Source: Novosphingobium album (ex Liu et al. 2023) (GTDB taxonomy: Bacteria; Pseudomonadota; Alphaproteobacteria; Sphingomonadales; Sphingomonadaceae). From it: a stretch of 64,000 bases of DNA. The DNA lies in assembly GCF_029076845.1 (NCBI RefSeq), contig NZ_JARESE010000062.1:293121-357120 (forward strand), read 5' to 3'. The first letter of the stretch is position 1; every line of letters begins with the position of its first letter. This document shows positions 17,909 through 25,925 of the stretch, one piece after another. The position numbers and the translations under genes were made by a program. Under the pieces are notes generated by a model that did no database searches, was not told the DNA's origin, and worked only from the letters and a program-made list of their open reading frames with translations.

Positions 17909-18588
17909 CGGGGAGGAAAGGCTTCGCCGATCGCCGCGAGGCCGGGCGATTGCTGGCGCAAGTCATCAAGGCGCTCGATCTCGCCGATCCCGTGGTGCTG
18001 GCATTGCCGCGCGGCGGCGTGCCCGTGGGCTTCGAGGTCGCCAAGGCGCTTGGCGCGCCGCTCGACGTCCTGCTGGTCCGCAAGATCGGCGCGCCTGGGC
18101 ATGAGGAATACGGCATCGGCGCGCTGGTCGACGGGGCTTGCCCGCAAGTGGTCGTCGACGAGCCGGCGGCGCGGATGGTGGGGGCCGACAGGGCCTATAT
18201 CGATCGCCAGATCGCCCGGCAACTCACAGAGATCGAACGGCGCCGCGCACTTTATCGGACAGGCCCGCCAATTCCCCTTGAGGGACGCGTCGCGATCGTG
18301 GTCGATGACGGGATCGCCTCGGGCGGCACGGTGCGCGCAGCGCTCAAGGCGCTTGCCAAGGCAGGACCGGAACGAATCGTGCTTGCCGTTCCGCTGGCGC
18401 CCACCGAAGCGATCACTGGACTGCACGAGCTGTGCGATCGTGTCATCTGCCTCCTGTCCCCCCACCCCTTCCGCGCCGTCGGGATGCATTACCGCGACTT
18501 CACGCAGACTGCGGACGATGAAGTGATCAGCCTGCTGGCCGAAGCAAAGCTCTGGGAAAAGCCCGGTATGCGAGAAGCGCGGATTTAG
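17905..18588 (+). CDS. Phosphoribosyltransferase-fold protein
   Basis: A 227-residue type I PRTase-fold protein. The PRPP-binding loop is VVDDGIASGGT (about 132-142), and PRGGVPVGFEVA plus VRKIGAPGHEEYGIGAL mark the family of uncharacterised PRTases seen with esterase and alpha/beta hydrolase genes. No base specificity can be read. It is the last gene of the ATGA-coupled trio; no terminator was seen after it. Confidence 0.85.
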   Translation: MTGRKGFADRREAGRLLAQVIKALDLADPVVLALPRGGVPVGFEVAKALGAPLDVLLVRKIGAPGHEEYGIGALVDGACPQVVVDEPAARMVGADRAYIDRQIARQLTEIERRRALYRTGPPIPLEGRVAIVVDDGIASGGTVRAALKALAKAGPERIVLAVPLAPTEAITGLHELCDRVICLLSPHPFRAVGMHYRDFTQTADDEVISLLAEAKLWEKPGMREARI

Positions 18589-19058
18589 GTCGCCAACGCG
18601 TAAACGGCACCTCGATGCCCCCCTTGGCCCTGCGGGCATTGCGAACGGGGATTGCGTCAGCGCGGCAAGCTTCGGGCGCGGCCGCGCCTATTTCGACAAG
18701 TCATTGGCCGGTGATCTGCCCCCTACCCGAGTGGCCCGTCACCTTTCACAGTCGGCACGAGGAAGGAAGAATGGAATGGCGCTGAAGCGCACGCCGGAGG
18801 AGATCATCCCGGCGGGGGGCGGAGAGGCTGTTCGGGCCGTCTACCTCTACCAAGGCTCTCCGGTTCAATCGGCAGCAAGCCTTTCAGAATACGCTATTCC
18901 GCTTCGCCGAGATCGCCTTTGCTCAAGCTTGCTTTCCCCAAAAAGGCAGCCATGAATCAATCACCCTCACCCGCGTCAATCATGACCACGCCTTTCTCCA
19001 TTGCGGCCATCGAGAATTCGCGGCACACCAACGGAATGGCAAAGCCGATACCCCTGAG
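18589..19058. other. Intergenic stretch before the IS5-family element
   Basis: 470 bp. A short plus-strand frame (M at 18776, preceded by AGGAAGG, ending at 18955) is possible but I find no family and its C-terminal part looks non-coding. Pre-insertion sequence reconstructed across the IS suggests this was an intergenic spacer between the phosphoribosyltransferase and the YbjN-like gene. Confidence 0.4.
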
Positions 19059-20010
19059 TGTCTGATTCAAAATTATCCCGGGTGACTTCATGATCTTGCG
19101 ATCCGGCGCGCGAAGAGCTGGATCGAGGCGATGAAGAGCCACGCGGTTGCTGATGCAATGGTCTGCTCGAAGTCTTTGGCGAGGCGTCGGTTCCGGTTCA
19201 GCCATGCCAGCGTGCGCTCCACCACCCAACGCCGGGGCAGCACCTCGAAGCCTTTCGTCGCATTGGACCTCTTGATGATCGCGATGGTTCATTTGCCGAA
19301 GTGGCGCAGGGCGTCCTTGAGCTTGTCTCCGGCATAGCCGCCATCGGCGAACACATACCGCAGCCATGGGAAGCGATGAACGATCTCGGCGAGCACCAGC
19401 GGCGCGCCGTCGCGGTCCTGGATGTCCGCGGTGTGGATCACGGCATGAACGAGATTGCCGTCGGTGTCGGTGAGGATATGGCGCTTTCGCCCCTGACCTT
19501 CTTGCCCGCGTCACAGCCGCAAGGCCCGCCACTTTCCGTGGTTTTGACGCTTTGGCTGTCGATCACCCCGGCACTGGGCGATGCCTCGCGGCCAACCGCC
19601 TCTCGTCCGATCAGCAACAGGGCGTGGTTGAGCGAGAGCCACTGGCCGTTGTCGCGCCACAGGTAGAACCAGCGGCGCGTCGTCGAGACCGGTGGAAAGC
19701 ACGGTGGCAGCATTCGCCACGGCAGGCCACCGCGCAGCAGGTAGAGGATCGCCTCGATGATCCGCCGTAGCGGCCACTTGCGCGGACGGCCCACATGCGA
19801 GGGCGGTGGAAAGAACGGTTCCAGCACAGCCCATTCGCCGTCGGTCAAATCGGTTGGCAAAGCCAGGTCCGCACGGGCATACTGCGCCCGAGTGGTGTCA
19901 GTCCACATCGTCGATCTCCGGAAGTTTGTAGCAAAATCCCCTGAATCAACGACTTGGTCAGCTGTCAAGCTAACCCACTGATACCACTCAACTTAATTTC
20001 GGATCAGGCT
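19059..20010 (-). mobile_element. IS5-family insertion sequence, inactive
   Basis: About 952 bp. Ends are imperfect inverted repeats: TGTCTGATTCAAAATT on the left and, read inwards from the right, AGCCTGATCCGAAATT (12 of 16 match). The 5-bp word CTGAG occurs at 19054-19058 and 20011-20015 and may be the target duplication; bounds could shift by 3 bp because GAG is shared by both ends. It lies 18 bp after the stop codon of the YbjN-like gene, so that gene is intact. Confidence 0.7.
19088..19908 (-). pseudogene. IS5-family transposase, frameshifted and with a nonsense codon
   Basis: Starting at MWTDTTRAQYARADL (ATG 19908), the frame runs through RRIIEAILYLLRGGLPWRML and VIDSQSVKTTESGG to DAGKKVRG. 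It then shifts: one A appears lost from an AAGGGG context near 19490, and the continuation RKRHILTDTDGNLVHAVIH is in another frame. After YVFADGGYAGDKLKDALRHFGK the next codon is TGA where TGG (Trp) is expected, then TIAIIKRSN continues to FARRIARS and a stop at 19088. DDE residues fall on both sides of the lesions. Two-frame IS5 members exist, but the added nonsense codon argues for decay. Confidence 0.75.
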
Positions 20011-20028
20011 CTGAGACACCTGGTGCGG

Positions 20029-20718
20029 TTACTTGCACGAATCGGTCGCGCGCGGGCATTTGATCCTAGCGATCTTCCAGGCTTCCTGAAGCATGGGCAG
20101 GTGGGCCGACCACACGTTAATCATTTCCACCATCCGCGCCTTGGCTTCCTCCGGCGGCAGCTTGTCCATGCCATAATATGGCACCTGGTTGGACGACAGC
20201 CTGAGGTGAAACTGCTTGGGCAAGCTGGCCACGGTATAACATGAAGGCTTGCCCTGCGTCCGATTGAGGTCCTTCGTGACGTCGCTGACCCAGGCCGCGC
20301 AGACGTTCGCCTCGTTGGAGACGCTCCAGAGCGTATAGAACTCCATCGTGCCGCAATGGCTTTCGTCCACGCAATCGCTGAAGTTCACGCTCCAGCCGAT
20401 CTTGCCGTCGGTCACCTGCAACGCAGCCTTTTTCGCTTCGGGCTCCTGCACAAGGCTTACCGTATACTTCGCCTCGGCAATCGCATCTTTCATCACGGCA
20501 GGATCAATGCCCGAAGGAGCCTGAGGGGCCTCCGGCTCGGGCGCGGGAGCAGTGCGATTTTTCTTCGGTGCGCGGCGCGGCGCCTTCGTCGCGGCCTTGC
20601 GCGGCCGCTCTTCCACTTTTCGCTGCAGACGGATTTCGGCCATGGCGGGCATCGGCGTCACCAATGCCAGGATCGAAACGACCGCAATCCAGCTAGGCAT
20701 CCTGCTCATGATTCGCAT
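20029..20718 (-). CDS. Secreted protein with YbjN-like domain
   Basis: A 229-residue exported protein. Residues 1-27 form a signal peptide (WIAVVSILALVTPMPAMA). A basic, Pro/Ala-rich linker follows (about 30-70), then a C-terminal domain (about 85-215) with SVNFSDCVDESHCGTMEFYT, four or more cysteines and a closing amphipathic helix. The CxxxxxCxxMxF pattern and helix resemble the YbjN sensory domain; the assignment is moderate. It is divergent from the first Ser/Thr kinase of the T6SS locus and could be an accessory of it, or simply a neighbour. Nothing indicates an enzyme. Confidence 0.6.
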   Translation of the reverse strand: MRIMSRMPSWIAVVSILALVTPMPAMAEIRLQRKVEERPRKAATKAPRRAPKKNRTAPAPEPEAPQAPSGIDPAVMKDAIAEAKYTVSLVQEPEAKKAALQVTDGKIGWSVNFSDCVDESHCGTMEFYTLWSVSNEANVCAAWVSDVTKDLNRTQGKPSCYTVASLPKQFHLRLSSNQVPYYGMDKLPPEEAKARMVEMINVWSAHLPMLQEAWKIARIKCPRATDSCK

Positions 20719-21081
20719 CCGCCCCTGATTTCAGATGTTGCTTGATACCGCGACGCGGGACCAGCACCAACTCTTGACCGAACTCATGCAACAAATTCCC
20801 TCTTGTTTGAAGGAGAAGCCCGAATCCGATAGGCGCCGTCCCATATTGAGGCTAGTCTGCACCGAAGTCGGACATGTGCATGTCATCCGGTTGACGGACG
20901 GCATCTGTACGGGTTCGATCGCGAGCCAAGCATCATGAGTGCCGACGTTGATGACTGCAGAATTCGGACATGACGCCCAGGCTGCCGCTTGCCACAACCG
21001 CCTCGGGCGCAAGCGTGCGTCGGGCCTTGCCCCTAGCGGGCTGGACGCGCGGCCATTGATCGTGAGGCCAGAGGCGCGGTA
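20719..21081. other. Divergent promoter region before the first kinase
   Basis: 363 bp between the YbjN-like gene and the kinase. A 67-codon plus-strand frame from 20735 is probably chance. No specific operator, terminator or RNA was recognised. Confidence 0.4.
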
Positions 21082-23112
21082 ATGCCCGACAACAAGAACA
21101 AGCCGGCCGCTCCCGGACATGAGGCCACGGTCCTGATGTCTTCGACCGGCGTCGAAATCACCGGCTTTGGCGCGGCGCACCCGGATGGCGGGCGGCGCAC
21201 GCTCAATGTCGGGGATGTGCTGAACAACATGTTCAAGGTCGAACGCTTCATTGCCCGGGGCGGCATGGGCGAAGTGTTCGAAGGCATCAACATCGCCAGC
21301 GACGAGCGCGTGGCGATCAAGGTCATGCTGCCCGGCCACGCGGGCGACAGCAAGCTCCTGGCCCTCTTCCGCAGGGAAGCCCGCACGCTGACCCGGCTCA
21401 ACCACCCGGCGCTGGTGCAGTATCGCGTGCTGGCTCAGGAACCGCGCCTGGGCGTCTTCTACATCGTCACCGAATTCGTCGACGGCGCGAATCTGTCGGA
21501 CGTGATCGGACGGCTCGATCCAACGCCGCGCGATCTGCTCGCGTTCACGCGCCGGCTGGCCACCGGGCTGGAAGCCGCGCATACGCTGGGCGCGATCCAC
21601 CGGGATCTGTCGCCGGACAATGTGATGCTGCAAGGCGGCCTGCTTTCGGGCGCGCGGATTATCGACTTCGGCATCGCCAAGGAACTGAATGACAACGCGG
21701 CCACGATCATCGGTGACAGCTTCGCCGGCAAGCTGAACTACGTCGCGCCCGAACAACTCGGGGACTTCAACCGCACGATCGGCCCGTGGACCGACGTCTA
21801 CAGCCTGGGCCTTGTTGTGCTCGCCGTGGCGACCCATCGGCATGTGGACATGGGCGGCACGCTGGTCAGCGCGGTTGACCGTCGGCGTGCCGGGCCGGAC
21901 CTGTCCGAAACGCCCGAGGAAGTGCGTCCCCTGCTGGCGCGTATGCTCAAGCCCAACCCGGAAGAGCGCATCCAGTCGATGCACGAATTGCTGGACCTCA
22001 TCACCAGCATCGAGGCGGGCCGCCCGATCGAGAACGCCTCTCCCCAGCCCGTTCCGCACCAGCCCGAGCCTGTCCCGCCCGCAACGGCTCAGCCGCCTGC
22101 CATCGCCGAACCCGAAAACATTGAGGAAAGCCCCGGAGTGGCTGCCGCGGCCTGGTCAGCGGAACCCGCGGCGATCGAGCCGCTTGCAGAAGCGCCTGCT
22201 CTGCCCGGTCCCGAGGCCAAGCCCGCCACGCCTCTTCCGCAGCCATCCGCTCGCCCGGCCAAGGAGCCCGGCACGGGCGGAGGGCGCCTGCCCGTCATTC
22301 TCGCCGGGGGAGCGGTGGCCGTCCCGGTGATCGCGGCGGCGCTGTGGTTCACGGTTTTTTCCGGCAAGGACGATGGGCTCGCCGCTGACGAACAAAGGGC
22401 GCTGGCACCTTCCGACAGAGACTCTCCGCAGATCAGGGCGGGGCTGGCCGCCGCGCTGCCGACGATCGGCTGCGCTTGGCTTGACCTGGCCGACGTGCGC
22501 GGCAGCGGCCAAGCGACGACCGCCGTGTTGCGCGGCGTCTCCGGCAATCCGGCCGACCTGAAGCGACAGATCGGCCGCGTGCTGACCGACCGGAAGCTGG
22601 CGCTTCCCACGCTCGACACCACGCAAGTCGCGTCGATCGCCGGCTCCGAATGCGTGCTGCTAGACGCGCTCCGGCAGATCCGCAGTCCTGCCGGCGGAAC
22701 CCTGTTCGTACCGCAGCAGAAGATCGAGATGACGAAGCCAGCGATCGGCGATGCGGCCGGCGCCACGGTCACCGCCGAATTCAACCTTGCCGACCCCACG
22801 CTCGACTTGGCGCTGCTGGGGATCGAAAGCTCCGGGAAGCTGACGCAATTGACGACCGGCCGCCGCGAACTGGTCGCCAACAGTGAAGATCTCGGCAATG
22901 GCCGCTACCGGGTTTCGCTGGACGTCGATCACACCGGCTGGTCTGGCTTGATCGTGCTGACCGGCAGTCAACCGTTCGATCGCAAGCTATTGGCGGGCGC
23001 GCCCGGATCGCGGACCGGGGACTGGTCGCAGCAATTCCTCGCCGCCGCGAAGGAACGCAACTGGAAGGCCGAAATGATCTGGTTCCGCGTGGTGGACGAA
23101 CAGCCGAACTGA
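21082..23112 (+). CDS. Membrane Ser/Thr protein kinase, T6SS-linked (PpkA-like)
   Basis: A 676-residue transmembrane kinase. The kinase domain (about 53-310) has glycine loop ARGGMGEVFEG, VAIK Lys80, HRDLSPDN with Asp175 and DFG at 195-197, all intact. A Pro/Ala/Glu linker (about 315-400) leads to one membrane helix (about 402-428), then a periplasmic domain of about 245 residues ending WKAEMIWFRVVDE. That domain recurs in the second kinase at 41625-43631, so the two are paralogues. The usual PpkA von Willebrand domain is absent. Near the N-terminus, E-A-T16-V-L resembles the phospho-threonine motif in TssL. It should phosphorylate T6SS components to license assembly (family knowledge plus inference). 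Confidence 0.9.
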   Translation: MPDNKNKPAAPGHEATVLMSSTGVEITGFGAAHPDGGRRTLNVGDVLNNMFKVERFIARGGMGEVFEGINIASDERVAIKVMLPGHAGDSKLLALFRREARTLTRLNHPALVQYRVLAQEPRLGVFYIVTEFVDGANLSDVIGRLDPTPRDLLAFTRRLATGLEAAHTLGAIHRDLSPDNVMLQGGLLSGARIIDFGIAKELNDNAATIIGDSFAGKLNYVAPEQLGDFNRTIGPWTDVYSLGLVVLAVATHRHVDMGGTLVSAVDRRRAGPDLSETPEEVRPLLARMLKPNPEERIQSMHELLDLITSIEAGRPIENASPQPVPHQPEPVPPATAQPPAIAEPENIEESPGVAAAAWSAEPAAIEPLAEAPALPGPEAKPATPLPQPSARPAKEPGTGGGRLPVILAGGAVAVPVIAAALWFTVFSGKDDGLAADEQRALAPSDRDSPQIRAGLAAALPTIGCAWLDLADVRGSGQATTAVLRGVSGNPADLKRQIGRVLTDRKLALPTLDTTQVASIAGSECVLLDALRQIRSPAGGTLFVPQQKIEMTKPAIGDAAGATVTAEFNLADPTLDLALLGIESSGKLTQLTTGRRELVANSEDLGNGRYRVSLDVDHTGWSGLIVLTGSQPFDRKLLAGAPGSRTGDWSQQFLAAAKERNWKAEMIWFRVVDEQPN

Positions 23113-23255
23113 GCAGGACGGCATTGCCAAGCGACTTGCGAACCGAGGCGAACGATGGTGAAATCAGGACGAGGGGGACAGCGGGACGCACGATGCGTTA
23201 GCGTTTCGGGCCAACCGCAAGCGGGAGCGGGCCACTGCATCCGATCGAGATCAGA

Positions 23256-24944
23256 TTGAGGGACGGAATTCTCCTGATCGGTCCTCCCGTCAGGTTTCCC
23301 GATGTGCTGCTTCGCGCCGGCGACCAACTGACGCTCAACACGGTGTTGCGTCTGCTTGACCGCGACACCATGGCCATGGGCCAACTGCGCAAGGCCTGGC
23401 GCAAACTCCATCCCGCGCTATCGGCAAGCGTGCTGGATGACAGCGAAGTGACGAAATGGCTGCGCCGCGACATTGCCGCTCATCGGTTGAGCGCGGTGTT
23501 GCTGAGTGAGGCCGGCACCCCGATCGAGCTGGCGACACTGCCTGATGCGCATTCCAGCGTGATGCATGTGCCATTGGGTGACTGCACGCTGCTCATCTCG
23601 CCCAAGGGCCAGTTGCCCCGGCAGTTCGCGCGCTTTCACGACAATCCCACCGCGATCGCCAGGCTTGAGCGGCTGAACGACCGGCAATCCGTCTGCAAGC
23701 AGATGGACCGGCAGGCCAATCGCCTGCCCCGCACCTTGGGCACTCCCCTGCAAGGTGCGCCCCTGCGCCGGCAGGTTGCGCACGGGCTTGCGACCGGTGC
23801 TTGCGATGCGGCGGTGCTGACCGATCCACGCGGGATCAGCCAGGTGGCGGCGCGCAAGGATGCGCCTGTCGGCATCGGGCAGATGAGCGCGGCCGAAAAG
23901 GTGGCCGAGGCTGTTTCGCTGAGCACCAACCATCTTACCGGAGCCATGCGCTCGGCGATTCAGGATCTGATTTCTCCAGAAAACCTTGCCGTCTTCGCGG
24001 GCACGCTGATCGCCGTCGCTCTCGCCCAGCTCAACCCCGTTTCCGCCGCGCTTGTCGATGGAACGCTGGTGATCCTTGCCTGGGCGAGTGCGGGCATCGC
24101 CGGTGTCAGGGCCGTGGGCGATCTCGTCAAGGCGACGGCCAAGGCGATGGACGCCGCCTCCGATACCGAACTCGACGAAGCGGCACAGCTTTATGCCGCC
24201 GTATTCGTCACACTCGGCGCCGGTGTGCTGCAGGCGTTGATGACGCGTTCGATGGCCAGGCGGGGGAACACCGCGAAGCGATCGGCGACGGAAAGACCTG
24301 CCGCATCGAAGCCGGAAAAGCGGAAGCCGGCCCCGGACAAGACCGGCGAGCCACCGGAACAGCCCAAGGCACCCACCCCGTCGCAAGTCCTGGCCTCGGC
24401 AAAAGCCGCGCTCTCGAAGCGCGGTGTGCCCAAAGAAACGCTCGATCTTCTCAAGAACGAAAAGCAGATCAAGGCATTCGAGCAGACCCTGGATGAAATC
24501 GACGCGCTCGATCGCAAAAGTCTGCCGGGGAAAGAAAACATATTCTATTCGGGCATGGCGCATGGCAAGCCAGCCTGGATGGCGGCCCGGAAAATGGCCG
24601 AGCAGAAAGGCATGAACTGGATCACCAGCGCAACGGGCGGCGTGCTCGACAAATACCGCGCCAGCGTTCCGCCCAAAGCGATGGACTATCTCGACGCGCT
24701 CGTATCAAAGAAACTCGCGCAAAGCGTAAAGGGCCCGGTCACCGTGTTGGGCGATGTGCGTTCCATGAATCTGGAGGGCATATTCTATAAGCACGAACTT
24801 CCCGCCCTGCTTGATAATCCCAACGTTCCGGCCGAATCGAAAGCACAATTGCAGATGATAAAGCAGGTGCTCGATTCGCGCGCCAAGGCCGCAGAAGCAG
24901 CGAAGTCGCTTGGCAAAGCGCCCCCCTTCAATCCATTGTTCTAG
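23256..24944 (+). CDS. Candidate T6SS effector with pre-toxin domain and unassigned toxin C-terminus
   Basis: A 562-residue protein of polymorphic-toxin design. N-terminal 1-200 is unknown. Residues about 215-335 are a hydrophobic domain (LISPENLAVFAGTLIAVALA ... LYAAVFVTLGAGVLQALMTR) like the DUF6861-type region of T6SS effectors. A Lys/Pro linker (about 340-380) precedes a C-terminal domain (about 400-562) with NIFYSGMAHGKPAW, SATGGVLDKY, VTVLGDV and FYKHELPALLDNPNV. An F-Y/W-S-G ... E-x-P-x-L-x-x-N pattern recurs in polymorphic toxin tips; activity (NAD-targeting or nuclease) is not assigned. The start is unsure: TTG 23256 has a poor ribosome site, whereas CTG 23235 in the same frame has GGGAG at 23223-23227. 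It follows the kinase on the same strand, and a small candidate immunity gene follows after 8 bp. Confidence 0.7.
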   Translation: MRDGILLIGPPVRFPDVLLRAGDQLTLNTVLRLLDRDTMAMGQLRKAWRKLHPALSASVLDDSEVTKWLRRDIAAHRLSAVLLSEAGTPIELATLPDAHSSVMHVPLGDCTLLISPKGQLPRQFARFHDNPTAIARLERLNDRQSVCKQMDRQANRLPRTLGTPLQGAPLRRQVAHGLATGACDAAVLTDPRGISQVAARKDAPVGIGQMSAAEKVAEAVSLSTNHLTGAMRSAIQDLISPENLAVFAGTLIAVALAQLNPVSAALVDGTLVILAWASAGIAGVRAVGDLVKATAKAMDAASDTELDEAAQLYAAVFVTLGAGVLQALMTRSMARRGNTAKRSATERPAASKPEKRKPAPDKTGEPPEQPKAPTPSQVLASAKAALSKRGVPKETLDLLKNEKQIKAFEQTLDEIDALDRKSLPGKENIFYSGMAHGKPAWMAARKMAEQKGMNWITSATGGVLDKYRASVPPKAMDYLDALVSKKLAQSVKGPVTVLGDVRSMNLEGIFYKHELPALLDNPNVPAESKAQLQMIKQVLDSRAKAAEAAKSLGKAPPFNPLF

Positions 24945-24952
24945 AGATCAAG

Positions 24953-25276
24953 ATGCCTCAATTCCGCAAGATCGCCGAAAATGAAGCTTCCGACCAGGTG
25001 GGCCACCGTGTGGTCATCGAAAATGGCTACAGCGTGACGTACTATAGCGATGACGACAAAGTGTATCTTGCACGAGAAATCCGCCTTAAACCCAGTGGCG
25101 CAAGCGCGGGCAGCCTTGTTGATTTATCCATCCCCTATGATTGGGAGTCAGGCCGCGCCGTGACCCGAAGCGAAATAAACCAGATCGCAAGGGATCTCAA
25201 GACGGCGTCAAATTTGCTGGATGCGGATTTCCTGATCATCAGCACCTCGCGGGAAAGCACGCCAGATGCGTCCTGA
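24953..25276 (+). CDS. Candidate immunity protein for the upstream effector
   Basis: A 107-residue, acidic, soluble protein with no signal peptide, starting 8 bp after the effector stop; GAGATCAAG before the ATG serves as ribosome site. Sequence (VIENGYSVTYYSDDDKVYLA ... SEINQIARDLKTASNLLDAD) matches no family I know. Its base composition is visibly more AT-rich than the core T6SS genes, common for effector/immunity cargo. Lack of export signal implies a cytoplasmic target for the toxin. The role rests on position only. Confidence 0.55.
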   Translation: MPQFRKIAENEASDQVGHRVVIENGYSVTYYSDDDKVYLAREIRLKPSGASAGSLVDLSIPYDWESGRAVTRSEINQIARDLKTASNLLDADFLIISTSRESTPDAS

Positions 25277-25360
25277 AACACAACCGCTCGATGGGAAGCG
25301 CGGCTGACTGCCATCCTCTTAAATCCCAATATGGCCACCCGCATATGCTCGTGCGAGCGT

Positions 25361-25843
25361 TCATGCCGTATTATTGTATCTTTTGACTTTCTCAAGCAGG
25401 TGCTCGACATCGCCAGTCACAATGACGGACAGCAGAGGCTTAACTCCGCTTTCGTTGAGCGCTTTGACCTTCTTGTACAAAGTCTGCAGTTGTCCGAAAT
25501 CATAAGGCACGATGCAACCATCGCTGCCACGCGGGCCCTGCCCGTGAATCAGAAAGCCATCCCTGCCGAACATTCTCTGGCCGCCCACGGGGATCAGCCT
25601 GATCTGGTTCTGCTTCGTTTCATGGACCTCCATGTCATAACTTCCCATGGGAATGGTACCGCCAATGGGATTGGGGCCCTTTTTCACGGCCGATGACAGG
25701 AAGTTGTTGGCGAGGATATCCACGGCCGCGTTCTTTTGCCTGCTGCCGCCCCGTCCGCCCGAAACGGCACGCATATGGAACCGCGTTCCGCCAACGGTGC
25801 CATACAGCGTCCCTTCCAGGCTGTTGAAGGTCATATCATCCAT
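25361..25843 (-). CDS. tlde1: Tlde1-like T6SS effector (DUF2778, L,D-transpeptidase fold)
   Basis: A 160-residue protein with the DUF2778 layout: MTFNSLEGTLYG start, AVSGGRGG, PIGGTIPMGSYDM, then FLIHGQGPRGSDGC with His100 and Cys110 as the catalytic pair. In Salmonella this fold (Tlde1) is a T6SS effector that cuts or edits peptidoglycan stem peptides in the periplasm of target cells. It has no signal peptide, as expected for a T6SS-delivered protein. It lies 82 bp after clpV on the same strand. The usual neighbour, a periplasmic immunity lipoprotein or exported protein (Tldi1), is not evident; the gene facing it codes for a cytoplasmic-looking protein. Confidence 0.75.
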   Translation of the reverse strand: MDDMTFNSLEGTLYGTVGGTRFHMRAVSGGRGGSRQKNAAVDILANNFLSSAVKKGPNPIGGTIPMGSYDMEVHETKQNQIRLIPVGGQRMFGRDGFLIHGQGPRGSDGCIVPYDFGQLQTLYKKVKALNESGVKPLLSVIVTGDVEHLLEKVKRYNNTA

Positions 25844-25925
25844 ACTGGCCTCCTGCTTCGGATCGAATTGGCTATTGTCCTTGACGATATCTGAACTTGC
25901 CAGGCCGGGATCGGATCATGATCGG

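Noticed and set aside
19438..19968. Programmed frameshifting in the IS5 transposase
   Set aside because: Two-frame IS5 members exist, but an extra in-frame TGA after the shift indicates decay.
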